NCBI GenBank assembly: GCA_025454395.1
Contig: JALOOM010000003.1
Coordinates: forward strand, 1-64,000
Direction: 5' to 3'
From: Elainella sp. Prado103
Lineage (GTDB): Bacteria > Cyanobacteriota > Cyanobacteriia > Elainellales > Elainellaceae
Length of the DNA: 64,000 bases
The stretch's first letter is position 1, and the number at the start of each line of letters is the position of its first letter. This document shows, one piece after another, positions 16,837 through 26,047 of the stretch. The position numbers and the translations under genes were made by a program. Under the pieces are notes generated by a model. That model worked only from the letters and a program-made list of their open reading frames with translations. It was not told where the DNA came from and ran no database searches.

Positions 16837-18285
16837 ATGAATTTGCCTCTCCCTTCCGCCATCGCTTCAGAACCTCTTCCTGCGGCAGCCTCGCCATCTT
16901 TTGCTCAACCTACTGCCCAAGCCACCGTTCAACCTACTGCCCAACCTACTGTCCAAGCCACCGTTCAACCTACTGCCCAACCTACTGCCCAAGCCACCGT
17001 TCAACCTACTGCCCAACCTACTGTCCAAGCCACTGCCCAAGCCACTGTCCAAGCCGCTTTACAATGGAGCAGCCAGGCCGCTTCATCGTCTGAGCCGCCA
17101 CAGATGCTCAACCCAGGAGAAAAGGCGATCGACCTAACTTTGATCGATCGATCCGCTCAAGCTCCCTATCTATTTTTATTTCTAGAAATCTTTGCCCGGG
17201 AAGGTGGCATTCAGTCCTATGTTCGGGATATCTTTCAGGCGTTAAATCTGCAATCTCAAAATGCAGATGTGTTTTTGTTGCGCGATCAACCCTGTCAACA
17301 TCCCTATGCTTCAGATAGCCTGCGGTTTCACTACTTTAAATCTCGATCGCCACAATGGGGGCGAGTTCAATTCACGGCTGCGTTACTGACCTATCTGCTC
17401 AAATATCGACCTACTCGTGTTTTTTGCGGTCATATCAATCTTGCCCCGATCGTTCAAATCCTATGTCAACCTCTGGGGATTCCCTACACAGTGATGACCC
17501 ACGGCAAAGAAGTTTGGCAGCCTCTGCCACCGGCAGCTCAACAGGCTTTGCAGCAGGCCGATCAGATTTGGACGGTCAGCCGCTACACCCGTGACCGCTC
17601 CAGTCTGGCCCATCAGCTCGATCCAGCCCGGATCCAGCTCTTGCCTTGTGCCGTCGATGGTGCGCAATTTACCCCCGGCGGCAAGTCCAAAATACTACTC
17701 GATCGCTATGGATTGGCAGGGAGTCAAGTGCTGTTGACTGTAGCGCGGCTGTGGTCAGGCGATATCTATAAAGGGGTAGATGTGACGCTGCGAGCCTTGC
17801 CCCAAATTTTGCTGGCGTTTCCCGATGTTAAGTATCTTGTGATCGGGCGAGGAGACGATCAACCTCGCTTAGCGCAGTTAGCCCATGATTTGGGCATTGC
17901 CGATCGGGTGGTATTCGCTGGTTTTGTCCCTACCGAGGAATTAGTGGAACATTATCGCCTCGCCGATGCCTATGTCATGCCCTCCCAGGAAGGATTTGGC
18001 ATTGTCTACCTGGAAGCCATGGCTTGTGGGGTGCCAGTGATTGCCGGTGATGCGGATGGATCGGCAGACCCTTTACAGGATGGTGAGTTGGGATGGCAGG
18101 TGCCCCATCGCGATCCAGATGCCACTGCCCAAGCCTGCCTGGAACTGTTGCAAGCAAGCACCCAGCGCGATCGAGGCGAACCGTTTGATCGCCGTTGCGA
18201 TCGGTCATGGCTCCGACAACAAGCGATCGACCGATTTGGCAAAGCGAGCTTTCAACAGCGGTTGCAGCGGTTGCTTGCCAGCTAA
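16837..18285 (+). CDS. GT4-family glycosyltransferase with QxTx-repeat N-terminus
   Basis: 482 residues from the ATG at 16837; GTG at 16798 or TTG at 16753 would extend it. The first 85 residues are low-complexity and include 13 tandem four-residue units of the form Q-P/A-T-A/V. The catalytic part (about 100-480) is a GT-B fold: EGGIQSYVRDIFQAL at the start, MTHGKEVW and QIWTVSRYTR in the middle, LLTVARLW and the nucleotide-sugar motif EGFGIVYLEAMACG with its E-x7-E near the end. Retaining transfer of a sugar from a nucleotide donor, probably to a surface polysaccharide or lipid; acceptor unknown. No signal peptide is evident. Neighbours give no pathway clue. Confidence 0.85.
   Translation: MNLPLPSAIASEPLPAAASPSFAQPTAQATVQPTAQPTVQATVQPTAQPTAQATVQPTAQPTVQATAQATVQAALQWSSQAASSSEPPQMLNPGEKAIDLTLIDRSAQAPYLFLFLEIFAREGGIQSYVRDIFQALNLQSQNADVFLLRDQPCQHPYASDSLRFHYFKSRSPQWGRVQFTAALLTYLLKYRPTRVFCGHINLAPIVQILCQPLGIPYTVMTHGKEVWQPLPPAAQQALQQADQIWTVSRYTRDRSSLAHQLDPARIQLLPCAVDGAQFTPGGKSKILLDRYGLAGSQVLLTVARLWSGDIYKGVDVTLRALPQILLAFPDVKYLVIGRGDDQPRLAQLAHDLGIADRVVFAGFVPTEELVEHYRLADAYVMPSQEGFGIVYLEAMACGVPVIAGDADGSADPLQDGELGWQVPHRDPDATAQACLELLQASTQRDRGEPFDRRCDRSWLRQQAIDRFGKASFQQRLQRLLAS
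16906..17061 (+). repeat. 12-bp degenerate tandem array, 13 units
   Basis: Thirteen in-frame units close to CAACCTACTGCC and CAAGCCACCGTT, giving Q-P/A-T-A/V in the protein. Higher-order order of the two unit types suggests repeated slippage. Confidence 0.9.
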
Positions 18286-18314
18286 TGCTGGACTGAATGC
18301 ATAGCATCCAGCAT
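18285..18314. terminator. Hairpin after the GT4 gene
   Basis: ATGCTGGA (18285-18292) pairs perfectly with TCCAGCAT (18307-18314), beginning at the stop codon. No T-run follows, so terminator function is uncertain. Confidence 0.35.
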
Positions 18315-18626
18315 AACAAGACCGGAAATCTCACCGATCGAATCGGGTGAATCCCCCCCTCCATAACCCACTGCCCTGGCGATCGATCGTTTATTCTAGG
18401 GGTAAGCGAATTTAAGACCGACTTAAATTTTGTGGTTTTAGTAACCGAGTCTGTTAAACATAGAAAAACCGCTAAGGAAATGTCTTGGGAAGAACTGTCC
18501 TGATCATCAGAACAATTCACTGACACCATCTGCTCCACGCGATGCGGTCATGAGGGATGATACTGGGACGATCCAGACGATACTTTAGAACCAGCCTAGA
18601 GAACAGCGAACGGCAAGGAGGGCAGC
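18286..18626. other. Gene-free region before the zinc-ribbon protein
   Basis: 341 bases with no gene seen. Apart from the hairpin at its left end it shows no clear repeat or RNA signal. Confidence 0.5.
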
Positions 18627-19001
18627 GTGAATCAGAATGGCTATGGCGGCACCCAGTTATCTGGGCTACGCTTTTGGATTGTGCTTTTGCTGATCATTTG
18701 GCTGCTGGGGTCGATCGGACTGGGCTGGCTGGTCAAATCATTCTTGATCTTGATCGCCATTATTTTGATTGCCCCAGTGATTGGCTTTTTGGGCTTTCGC
18801 TGGTGGCTCAAACGTAACCTGATTGTCGATCGCTGTCCAGTTTGTAGTACAGAAGTCGCAGGCATCAACGGTGCTGAACTGCGCTGCCCCAACTGTGCCG
18901 AACCCCTCAAGGTGGAACAAGGTCGGCTATTCCGCCTCACTCCACCTGGCACGGTCGATGTGGATGCGATCGATGTCACCGTAAAACAGATTGAAGATTA
19001 A
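18627..19001 (+). CDS. Small membrane protein with zinc ribbon
   Basis: 124 residues. Starts at GTG with a good ribosome site, AAGGAGGG, 6 bases upstream. Two hydrophobic segments (about 16-35 and 38-59) are followed by a zinc ribbon with two CxxC knuckles, RCPVCSTEV and RCPNCAEPL, and a short acidic tail. This arrangement suggests a membrane-anchored cytoplasmic zinc-binding domain. I know no function. It overlaps the convergent GH57 gene by 4 bases, sharing TTAA as both stop codons. Confidence 0.8.
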   Translation: MNQNGYGGTQLSGLRFWIVLLLIIWLLGSIGLGWLVKSFLILIAIILIAPVIGFLGFRWWLKRNLIVDRCPVCSTEVAGINGAELRCPNCAEPLKVEQGRLFRLTPPGTVDVDAIDVTVKQIED

Positions 19002-20593
19002 CCTCCCAGGGGACGATAGGTACGAAAGTCGAGGCTGGGGAAAATGTTGTCGATCGCTTCGACTTTTTGCAGCCAGCCAGAGTCAACTTTGCCCTGTTGT
19101 ACATCTTCCCAAAGCTTGTTGAACCGCATCAGGTGCGATCGAGTGCGACGAACCGCGTAGGGCACCATCGTTCCGGTACGCATGATGAAGGCCCAGTCAG
19201 AAGATTGGGCTAAGAGTAGCTCCCTGGCTGCCTGGTTGAGGGCCCGCTTTTCTAGCTCATCGGCTGGTTCGCGGCTAGATAACTCGATCATCCGCTCGGC
19301 GGCCTTGTGCAGATGAGGGTAAATCCAGGCGTTGGTTTCATTCAGCCAATATTCATGAAAGCCGCGAAACCCCCAACTCGACTGCGCCGGACGACAGACC
19401 TGTTGCGTCGGATGCTTGCGTAGATAGTCCGCCAGGTGGATCATCTCGTAGGTACTTTGGTCGAACCAGGTTTTGCGGAACAGGTAGTCAATGAACCAGG
19501 GCCCCTCATACCACCAATGTCCAAACAACTCGGCATCGTAGGGAGAGACTACGATCGGGGGCCGTTGCATAATGCCGTAGAGATGTTCCACTTGGCGTTG
19601 ACGGTTATACATGAAGTTACCTGCATGTTCAGCCGCTTTTTCCCGCGCCCAGTAGGGATCGTACTCAGCTTTATCACTCAAACCCAAGCCGCGCCCAGTG
19701 ATCTTGTGATACTTGATGCCGGTATTTTTGCGTTGCCCGTTCGGCATGATATAGGGCTTGATGTATTCGTAGTCCGCATCCCAGCCTAGATCGCGGTAAA
19801 ACTCTCGATATTCCGGAGCACCCGGATAGCCGACTTCAGAAGACCAGACTTGCTGAGAAGATTCGTGATCCCGCCCAAACACGGCCACGCCCGTTTCGGT
19901 AAAAATGGGAGCATAGGTGCCAAAGCGGGGACGAGGGCGAGCATAGAGCAAACCATGACCATCGGTGAGGAAGTAGCGCAGTCCCGCATCGGCCACCATA
20001 CGCTCCAAACCGTCATAATAGGCACATTCCGGCAGCCAGATCCCCTTGGGTGGTCGCCCAAAGGTTTCTTCATAATGCTGGCACGCTACCTGTAGCTGGG
20101 CCCAAACCGCTTGGGGATACATCTTCATCAGCGGGAAATAGCCGTGAGTTGCCCCGCAGGTGATGATTTCCAGATTGTTACTGTCCAAAAATTGTTTGAA
20201 AGCAGACACTAAATCATGGTGATAGTGCTCCCATGTTTGTCTAACCTTGCTAAACTCAGTGGCATAAAATTCTGCCAGGTGTCGGAGGTGTCCATTGTGA
20301 ATATTGCGATCGATCTCTTTCTGCGTCAGTTCCTCTAGCTTGGCCAGGTGACTGTCGTATCGTTCTTGTAAAAGCGGATCTTGCAGCATCGACACCAGTG
20401 GCGGTGTCAAACTCATGGTGATTTTGAAATCAATGCCATCTCGCTGAAATCCCTCAAAGATTTGGAGCAGAGGAATGTAGGTTTCGGTAATCGCCTCAAA
20501 TAGCCACTCTTCCTCAAGCACATAGTCGCTTTCCGGATGCCGGACAAAGGGTAAATGAGCGTGCAAAACCAGAGCGAGATATCCAATACTCAT
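18998..20593 (-). CDS. GH57 1,4-alpha-glucan branching enzyme-like protein
   Basis: 531 residues, family GH57 (DUF1957-type C-terminus). Starts with the family motif LHAHLPFVRHPE. The predicted nucleophile is Glu189 in GIWLPECAY, and the acid is Asp353 in VVSPYDAELFGHWWYEG; Asp353 has the same number as in the characterised Thermus enzyme. Aromatic-rich loops (HWWYEGPWFIDYLF) and the C-terminal helical domain (FRGFHEYWLNETNAWIYPHL) are those of branching enzymes, so it probably makes alpha-1,6 branches in glycogen. Cyanobacteria also carry GH13 GlgB, so this may be a second or specialised activity; some GH57 branching enzymes are mainly hydrolytic. Confidence 0.87.
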   Translation of the reverse strand: MSIGYLALVLHAHLPFVRHPESDYVLEEEWLFEAITETYIPLLQIFEGFQRDGIDFKITMSLTPPLVSMLQDPLLQERYDSHLAKLEELTQKEIDRNIHNGHLRHLAEFYATEFSKVRQTWEHYHHDLVSAFKQFLDSNNLEIITCGATHGYFPLMKMYPQAVWAQLQVACQHYEETFGRPPKGIWLPECAYYDGLERMVADAGLRYFLTDGHGLLYARPRPRFGTYAPIFTETGVAVFGRDHESSQQVWSSEVGYPGAPEYREFYRDLGWDADYEYIKPYIMPNGQRKNTGIKYHKITGRGLGLSDKAEYDPYWAREKAAEHAGNFMYNRQRQVEHLYGIMQRPPIVVSPYDAELFGHWWYEGPWFIDYLFRKTWFDQSTYEMIHLADYLRKHPTQQVCRPAQSSWGFRGFHEYWLNETNAWIYPHLHKAAERMIELSSREPADELEKRALNQAARELLLAQSSDWAFIMRTGTMVPYAVRRTRSHLMRFNKLWEDVQQGKVDSGWLQKVEAIDNIFPSLDFRTYRPLGG

Positions 20594-20708
20594 AAGCTGG
20601 TGGAGTTAGAGGGGGAGGAAAAATATAAGGTGCCAAGCGGGATCGCGCCAAGCCGTTGCCAAGATTGTAAAGCAAAAATTAAGCAAATCGTTTTGTGTGT
20701 CCAGAGCT

Positions 20709-23507
20709 ATGACAGACTCCAATCTTATCGAACAGGCAAAACTCGGTGATCCTCAAGCGATCGCAGAACTGATGAATCAATCACTGCAATCTCGCGGGAT
20801 GAGAGCCAGTGTTGATCGACAAGGTGACTGCTTGGAGGTGGTATTAGAAGCGGAACGAGTTCCTAACCGTCAATCTCTCACGACCTTCGTGCAGCAAGGA
20901 ATCGACAACTTGGGAGTTCAGTCCATTCGATCGATCCGCATTTTAGGACAGCAGTTTGGAGCTAGTTATCCAGCCTGGATGCAGGAGTTACAGCTCGGTG
21001 CCACCCCACCCCTGGCAGACTTTGTTGATGATCTGGAAATCGCGCCTTCCCCCATTCAACCAGAAATTTCAGCCGAAACATCGAGTAATTTTTCTCTCAC
21101 TGAAGCCGAAATTGCATCCCCTCAGTCTTCACTCGAAACAGCCGATTTCTCTAACCCAAGAGCAGAGGCGGCTGATCTCTGGGATGAGCCAGCCCAGCAG
21201 CCGGATTTTCTGCAGGAATTAATGGAGAGTGATCGCAATCTCGATCGATCGATCGAATCCCAGGAGCCTTCAGTCGATCTGCAGACCTGGTCAGACGAGG
21301 ATCAACTTAGACCTCTAGCAGAAGCCAGTCCAGACGATAATTTGGCCGATTTTTTGCAGGAACTCTCCGATACTGCCCCCGGTGAGCCCTTTCCCACTGA
21401 ACTATCTCAGGTGCAAGCTAGTTTAGTGGAGTTACATGCTGCAGAGCCTTCCGAAGCGGCAGCACCCCAGTCCGATCCCCAGTTTGTCACTCATTCAGAT
21501 GCCAATCTAGGCTTCCAGGCAGATTTGGTACAGGCGGGTGCGGAGTTCGATCGAGCAGCCTTGGACTGGGAGGACTCTACCGAGACGATCGCCGCTGGAG
21601 AACCGGATCAAGATTGGCTGGAGGTGATCAAAACCTCTGAATCCGCAGCCACACTACCCGATGAGAACTTGCTCAATGAATATCCAGATGCGGTTTCTAT
21701 CGACCAGCTCCCGGATAACTGGCTGACGGATGCTGCGAGTGCGGAGGCACCTCCCATTGCTGCGACAGAATCCTTACCAGAGCCCTCGCCAGCATTTCTG
21801 TCTGAACTCTTGGATCAGCCCTCTGACTTCACCACGGAGCCGCTCCCCGAAGCCCTTCCCGATCTGAGCTGGGAAGCTAGCACTCAATCGCCTGCATTGT
21901 CTTCACCTGAATTGTCGTCATCGGATGAACAACCCCTCTCTCAAGGTGCCCATTCGATCGATAACCTCGTTGATCTCCCTGTTGATCCCACAATCGATCA
22001 GCCTAGCCTACCGCCAGAGAGCCGTTTTCCAGAAAACTTCTCATTAGAAGGGCAAATACCAGAAAGAATTCCAGAGTTTTTACCGGAAGCACGGCCAGCC
22101 CTTAACGAAGATTTGCAGCAGTCCCGCCTTCAGTCTGCCCCCTTTGAAGTGCCGGAAATATCAGAACCGATCGCTGCTACCGATTGGGAGCCCACTATCC
22201 TGTCTGAGGCTACGCCAGATTTTGTCATGGAGCCAGTTCTCCATCTGCCAGAGTCTGATCCCGCTGAAATGACCCTGGCAGAACTGCAACACCAGCCTGA
22301 GGTTCTAGATGCAACAATTGAAGCCCCTGAATCAGCAACCTTATCAGCATCCCCATCGGCATCACCCCTAACTGCTGCAGAAGTCCTGCGGGCTGATCGA
22401 GCAGCAGCGATCGATATCGAAGAGATTCCCCCCGACTTTTTGCTCGAGCTACAAGATGCACCTCCATTTGAGAGTGCTGGTGCTCCGCCGATGGGGAGTG
22501 AGTTGGAATTACCAGCATCTTCTTCAGAGCCAGCTTCAGAGGCACCTCCAGAGCCAATGCTGGATACTGCCCTTGCAATGGAGATGGCGGCGGCATTGGA
22601 AACAGCAGAGATCGAAGGAGCCGGAGATGGAGCGACAGATGGAGCGACAGATGGAGCGACAGAAGAAACCGAACTCACAGAACCGCTCTCCCTCGATTCC
22701 GATAGTCCAGAACTACCAACGCCTGAGGTGACGGTCGCCGCTGCTGGCATGGTTGAAACCCCAGGCTTAGCGGCCGAGTTGGCCAGTCTAGATCTGGCTA
22801 CCCCTGAGAGCTGGATGGCCACAGCGGAGCTCACCGCAACCGGGGAAAATTTAGAACCGGCACCCAACCCCATGGATCGGGCATCAGAATGGGTCGAACT
22901 CAGCGAAACTACCGAAGGAACTGCGATCGAGCCCCCTGTCGATTGGATTGCCGCTACTCAGGCAGGCATCACCTCTGAAGAGGCTGAGTTTGATCAATCC
23001 CAACCAATGGAGCCAACCGTTTCGCAAGCAGACTTAGAAGCAGGATTAGGGGAGTTTCGATCGGGCTTTGCTCAACCTGCACCATTACCGTTAGCTGAGC
23101 CCGCAACACTGGATGATCCCGACTGGCGCAATCGTTGGGACGATCCGTTATCGCTGGATGAAGAAGACGAAGAGGCAAACTACATCATTGAAGACGAAGC
23201 AAGCCTAGAGAGCCAGCCCCCGCCAGTGTACACCTTGCCACCCACTGATGCCGACCGATCAGATGCCGACCGATCAGATGCCGATCGATCAGATGATCAA
23301 CTGGAGTTGCTGCAAACCGGAGAAGAATCAACTGGGGTACGCAGCTCCTGGATCTTCCCGGTGGTGCTGCTGGTAATCTGTGGCTGGTTGGCGGGTTTAC
23401 TGGGCTTTTCGTTGTTTTCGTCTCGCCTGACTCCCCAACCTCCCCCAGCGCCTACTCCGAGCGATCCACCACCTGCCTCTACTCCACCGGCTCCGCCTGC
23501 TCCATAA
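20709..23507 (+). CDS. Large acidic disordered protein with C-terminal membrane anchor
   Basis: 932 residues from the ATG at 20709 (a GTG at 20697 is possible). Residues 1-95 form a compact domain (NLIEQAKLGDPQAIAELMNQSL ... QFGASYPAWMQEL), a module I associate with several cyanobacterial proteins of unknown role. The next ~780 residues are Glu/Asp/Ala/Pro/Ser-rich and almost free of Lys and Cys, hence disordered and strongly negative. A hydrophobic motif recurs in this region: PDFLQELM, ADFLQELS, PAFLSELL, PDFLLELQ. One membrane segment (about 883-908, WIFPVVLLVICGWLAGLLGF) and a Pro-rich tail end the protein, so the acidic arm should face the cytoplasm. DGAT and SDADR repeats are recent tandem duplications. 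Confidence 0.8.
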   Translation: MTDSNLIEQAKLGDPQAIAELMNQSLQSRGMRASVDRQGDCLEVVLEAERVPNRQSLTTFVQQGIDNLGVQSIRSIRILGQQFGASYPAWMQELQLGATPPLADFVDDLEIAPSPIQPEISAETSSNFSLTEAEIASPQSSLETADFSNPRAEAADLWDEPAQQPDFLQELMESDRNLDRSIESQEPSVDLQTWSDEDQLRPLAEASPDDNLADFLQELSDTAPGEPFPTELSQVQASLVELHAAEPSEAAAPQSDPQFVTHSDANLGFQADLVQAGAEFDRAALDWEDSTETIAAGEPDQDWLEVIKTSESAATLPDENLLNEYPDAVSIDQLPDNWLTDAASAEAPPIAATESLPEPSPAFLSELLDQPSDFTTEPLPEALPDLSWEASTQSPALSSPELSSSDEQPLSQGAHSIDNLVDLPVDPTIDQPSLPPESRFPENFSLEGQIPERIPEFLPEARPALNEDLQQSRLQSAPFEVPEISEPIAATDWEPTILSEATPDFVMEPVLHLPESDPAEMTLAELQHQPEVLDATIEAPESATLSASPSASPLTAAEVLRADRAAAIDIEEIPPDFLLELQDAPPFESAGAPPMGSELELPASSSEPASEAPPEPMLDTALAMEMAAALETAEIEGAGDGATDGATDGATEETELTEPLSLDSDSPELPTPEVTVAAAGMVETPGLAAELASLDLATPESWMATAELTATGENLEPAPNPMDRASEWVELSETTEGTAIEPPVDWIAATQAGITSEEAEFDQSQPMEPTVSQADLEAGLGEFRSGFAQPAPLPLAEPATLDDPDWRNRWDDPLSLDEEDEEANYIIEDEASLESQPPPVYTLPPTDADRSDADRSDADRSDDQLELLQTGEESTGVRSSWIFPVVLLVICGWLAGLLGFSLFSSRLTPQPPPAPTPSDPPPASTPPAPPAP
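22626..22661 (+). repeat. 12-bp in-frame tandem repeat, 3 copies
   Basis: GATGGAGCGACA three times, encoding DGAT units in the large acidic protein. Confidence 0.95.
23247..23291 (+). repeat. 15-bp in-frame tandem repeat, 3 copies
   Basis: GATGCCGACCGATCA three times (one change in the third), encoding DADRS units near the membrane anchor of the acidic protein. Confidence 0.95.
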
Positions 23508-23535
23508 GTTTAAAGCCCTAGGGTCAGTCCTCCGG

Positions 23536-23586
23536 TCACAGTTACCTGATTTCCACCAGTTACCTGATTTTCACCAATTACCTCAT
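23536..23586. repeat. About 18-bp tandem repeat, 3 diverged copies
   Basis: AGTTACCTGATTTCCACC and near copies, in the short space between two convergent genes. Confidence 0.7.
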
Positions 23587-23624
23587 CCCCACTCTTGTCG
23601 GTTTCATTCCTAGATTGAAGGCTA

Positions 23625-24497
23625 TCAAGACTGGGGTTGGGGAGCATGACGGATTTGTTGTAGAAATTGCTGGATCGTCAGAAGGTAGTCTTCACCGGCG
23701 ATCAAAGCTACGTTGTTATGACCAGCCGTTGGCACCAGAAAAATGGTTTTGGGTTGAGGACTCAAGCGATACAACGTTCGACTCATTTCGGCTGGCACCT
23801 GACTATCCACCAAACCATGAATGAAGAGTACTGGCATTTGGAGTCCGGAAACTTTTCTGATGGAGTCAAATCGCTGGGTTAAAAGCTGTTCCACTGGAAA
23901 AATCCGGTACAAAGGCACCCGATCGATCATCTGGCGAATGGAAGTGAAGGAGCTCTGCACGATCAGCCCAGCCGCATTTGGCTGTTGGGTAGCCAACTGA
24001 ATGGCGATCGCCCCACCCAGAGAATGGCCAAAAATGAGAATGCGTTCAGCCGGAATCTGCCGAGCTTGAGTGAGATATTGCCAGGCAGCCGTGGCATCTT
24101 CATAAACTTGGGGTTCGGACGGAAACGCTCCCCGACTTTGACCATAGCCGCGATAGTCGATCAGCAGCACGGATAGTCCTAATCGATGAAACCGATGGGC
24201 ATGTTCAACATTGGCACCAATATTGACCCCATTGCCATGCAAGTAGAGCAATACACCCTTCTCTTCTCCAAGCGCTGGGATCCACCAACCATGGAGTTTA
24301 TCCGATCGCTCAGGCGCACCAACCGGCAGCCAAACCTCTTGATAGTTCATCTGAAAATCGGCAGGGGTCGTCTCGATGATCGCTTGAGGAAAGAAAATCA
24401 TCCGAGTTTGACGGCTATACAAAAACCAGCAAGCCGTTGCGTAAAATGCCGCAGCCACACTGAAGAGTAGCCCAAACCATTTCGCAGAGATAAACAT
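23625..24497 (-). CDS. Membrane-anchored alpha/beta hydrolase (BEM46-like)
   Basis: 290 residues from the ATG at 24497, 11 bases after the gatA stop; an upstream GTG at 24536 would overlap gatA and is less likely. N-terminal hydrophobic anchor (about 7-27, LLFSVAAAFYATACWFLY). Hydrolase core: oxyanion region LLYLHGNGVNIGAN, nucleophile Ser in FGHSLGGAI, Asp in HGLVDSQVP and His in TAGHNNV. This order and the N-terminal anchor match the BEM46/YfhR group of serine hydrolases, whose substrates are mostly unknown. Co-transcription with gatA is likely from spacing, without a clear functional tie. Confidence 0.88.
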   Translation of the reverse strand: MFISAKWFGLLFSVAAAFYATACWFLYSRQTRMIFFPQAIIETTPADFQMNYQEVWLPVGAPERSDKLHGWWIPALGEEKGVLLYLHGNGVNIGANVEHAHRFHRLGLSVLLIDYRGYGQSRGAFPSEPQVYEDATAAWQYLTQARQIPAERILIFGHSLGGAIAIQLATQQPNAAGLIVQSSFTSIRQMIDRVPLYRIFPVEQLLTQRFDSIRKVSGLQMPVLFIHGLVDSQVPAEMSRTLYRLSPQPKTIFLVPTAGHNNVALIAGEDYLLTIQQFLQQIRHAPQPQS

Positions 24498-24508
24498 GGG
24501 GATGATCT

Positions 24509-25966
24509 CTATAGTTTCGGGCGATGTTGATGCCACTCCGTGGCCTGTTCATAACTGTAGGCAGCTTGTAACACCAAATCTTCTCGCAACAGGTTACCAA
24601 TAATTTGTAGCCCGATCGGTAGACCCTGATCGTCAAAGCCACAGGGTAGGCTCAATCCAGGTAGCCCGGCCAGGTTAACTGGAATCGTCATCAGATCTAG
24701 CAGATACATACTGAGGGGATCATTATTCTTGTCACCGGCCTTAAACGCAGTCGAGGGAGCAGTCGGACACACCAGCACATCAACCTGGGCAAACGCCCGT
24801 TCAAAGTCTTGTTTAATCAAGGTTCGAACCTTTTGAGCCTTGAGATAGTAGGCATCGTAGTAACCGGCCGACAAGGCATAGGTGCCGATCATAATGCGGC
24901 GTTTTACCTCAGGCCCAAAGCCCTCGGCTCGGGTGCGCGTATACATATCCATCAAATTATCAGCTTGGGGAGTGCGAAACCCATATTTCACGCCATCATA
25001 GCGAGCTAAGTTCGCAGAAGCCTCTGATGGGGCAATGATGTAGTAGGTTGGCACACCATAACGAAACTGCGGACAGGAAATCTCTTGAACTTCAGCCCCC
25101 AGTTTTTTGAACTGATCCACGGCTGCCATCACGGCCGTACCCACCTGGGAGTCTAACCCTTCGCCAAAGGTCTCTTTGATGATGCCGATCCGAAACTTGC
25201 GACTACTTTTCTTGATCGGCTTCAAATAATCGGTATAACGAGGCACCTCTACTTTCAAGCTGGTGGAATCTTTGGGATCATGCCCAGCGATCGCTTCCAG
25301 CAAGATCGCCACATCTTCCACCGATCGGCCAAACGGGCCAATTTGATCCAGCGAGGAGGCAAAAGCAACCAATCCGTAGCGCGACACAAGCCCATAGGTG
25401 GGTTTCAGTCCTACAACTCCACAGAATGAGGCTGGCTGCCGGATTGAGCCGCCTGTATCCGAGCCCAACGCAACAGTACATTCGTCAGCAGCTACCGCTG
25501 CGGCTGATCCACCCGACGAGCCACCGGGTACGCAGTCTAAATCCCAGGGGTTAGCGGTGCGTCCAAAGGCGGAATTTTCCGTTGAGCCCCCCATAGCAAA
25601 TTCATCAAGATTCGTTTTGCCCACCATGACCGAGCCAGCCATTTTGAGGCGCTGAGTTACCGTGGACTCGTAGGGAGGCACAAAATTTTCTAAAATCTTG
25701 GATGCGCAAGTTGTAGGAATTCCCTGAGTACAGAGGTTATCCTTAATGCCGATCGGGATCCCTGCTAGCAGCCCAACCGCTTCACCAGCGGCAATTTGAG
25801 CATCAACCGCCTCAGCCTGAGCCATCGCCTGTTCAGCAGTAACACACAAAAAGCTATGGAGCTGGGGTTCGATGGCCTGAATGCGATCGATCGCTGCCTG
25901 GGTAATCTCAACCGCAGAGCGTTCTTTCTTGACAAGCTGATCGTGCAGTTCCCGGATGGATACCAT
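24509..25966 (-). CDS. gatA: Glutamyl/aspartyl-tRNA amidotransferase subunit A
   Basis: Amidase subunit of GatCAB, which converts Glu-tRNA(Gln) to Gln-tRNA(Gln) using ammonia from glutamine; needed in cyanobacteria that lack GlnRS. 485 residues, the usual length. The Ser-cisSer-Lys triad is complete: Lys75 in GIKDNL, Ser150 in VPGGSSGGS and Ser174 in [11 protein letters not shown]. Start [11 protein letters not shown] is typical. gatB and gatC are not in the window, so the subunits are encoded apart, as is common in this phylum. Followed closely by a hydrolase gene. Confidence 0.96.
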   Translation of the reverse strand: MVSIRELHDQLVKKERSAVEITQAAIDRIQAIEPQLHSFLCVTAEQAMAQAEAVDAQIAAGEAVGLLAGIPIGIKDNLCTQGIPTTCASKILENFVPPYESTVTQRLKMAGSVMVGKTNLDEFAMGGSTENSAFGRTANPWDLDCVPGGSSGGSAAAVAADECTVALGSDTGGSIRQPASFCGVVGLKPTYGLVSRYGLVAFASSLDQIGPFGRSVEDVAILLEAIAGHDPKDSTSLKVEVPRYTDYLKPIKKSSRKFRIGIIKETFGEGLDSQVGTAVMAAVDQFKKLGAEVQEISCPQFRYGVPTYYIIAPSEASANLARYDGVKYGFRTPQADNLMDMYTRTRAEGFGPEVKRRIMIGTYALSAGYYDAYYLKAQKVRTLIKQDFERAFAQVDVLVCPTAPSTAFKAGDKNNDPLSMYLLDLMTIPVNLAGLPGLSLPCGFDDQGLPIGLQIIGNLLREDLVLQAAYSYEQATEWHQHRPKL

Positions 25967-26047
25967 GGGCGGACCTCTGACTCTGGAATATCGCTAGTAC
26001 GTGAATGAAGTTGTAAACCTATTTAGTATACGAGTCCCTGACCCCGT

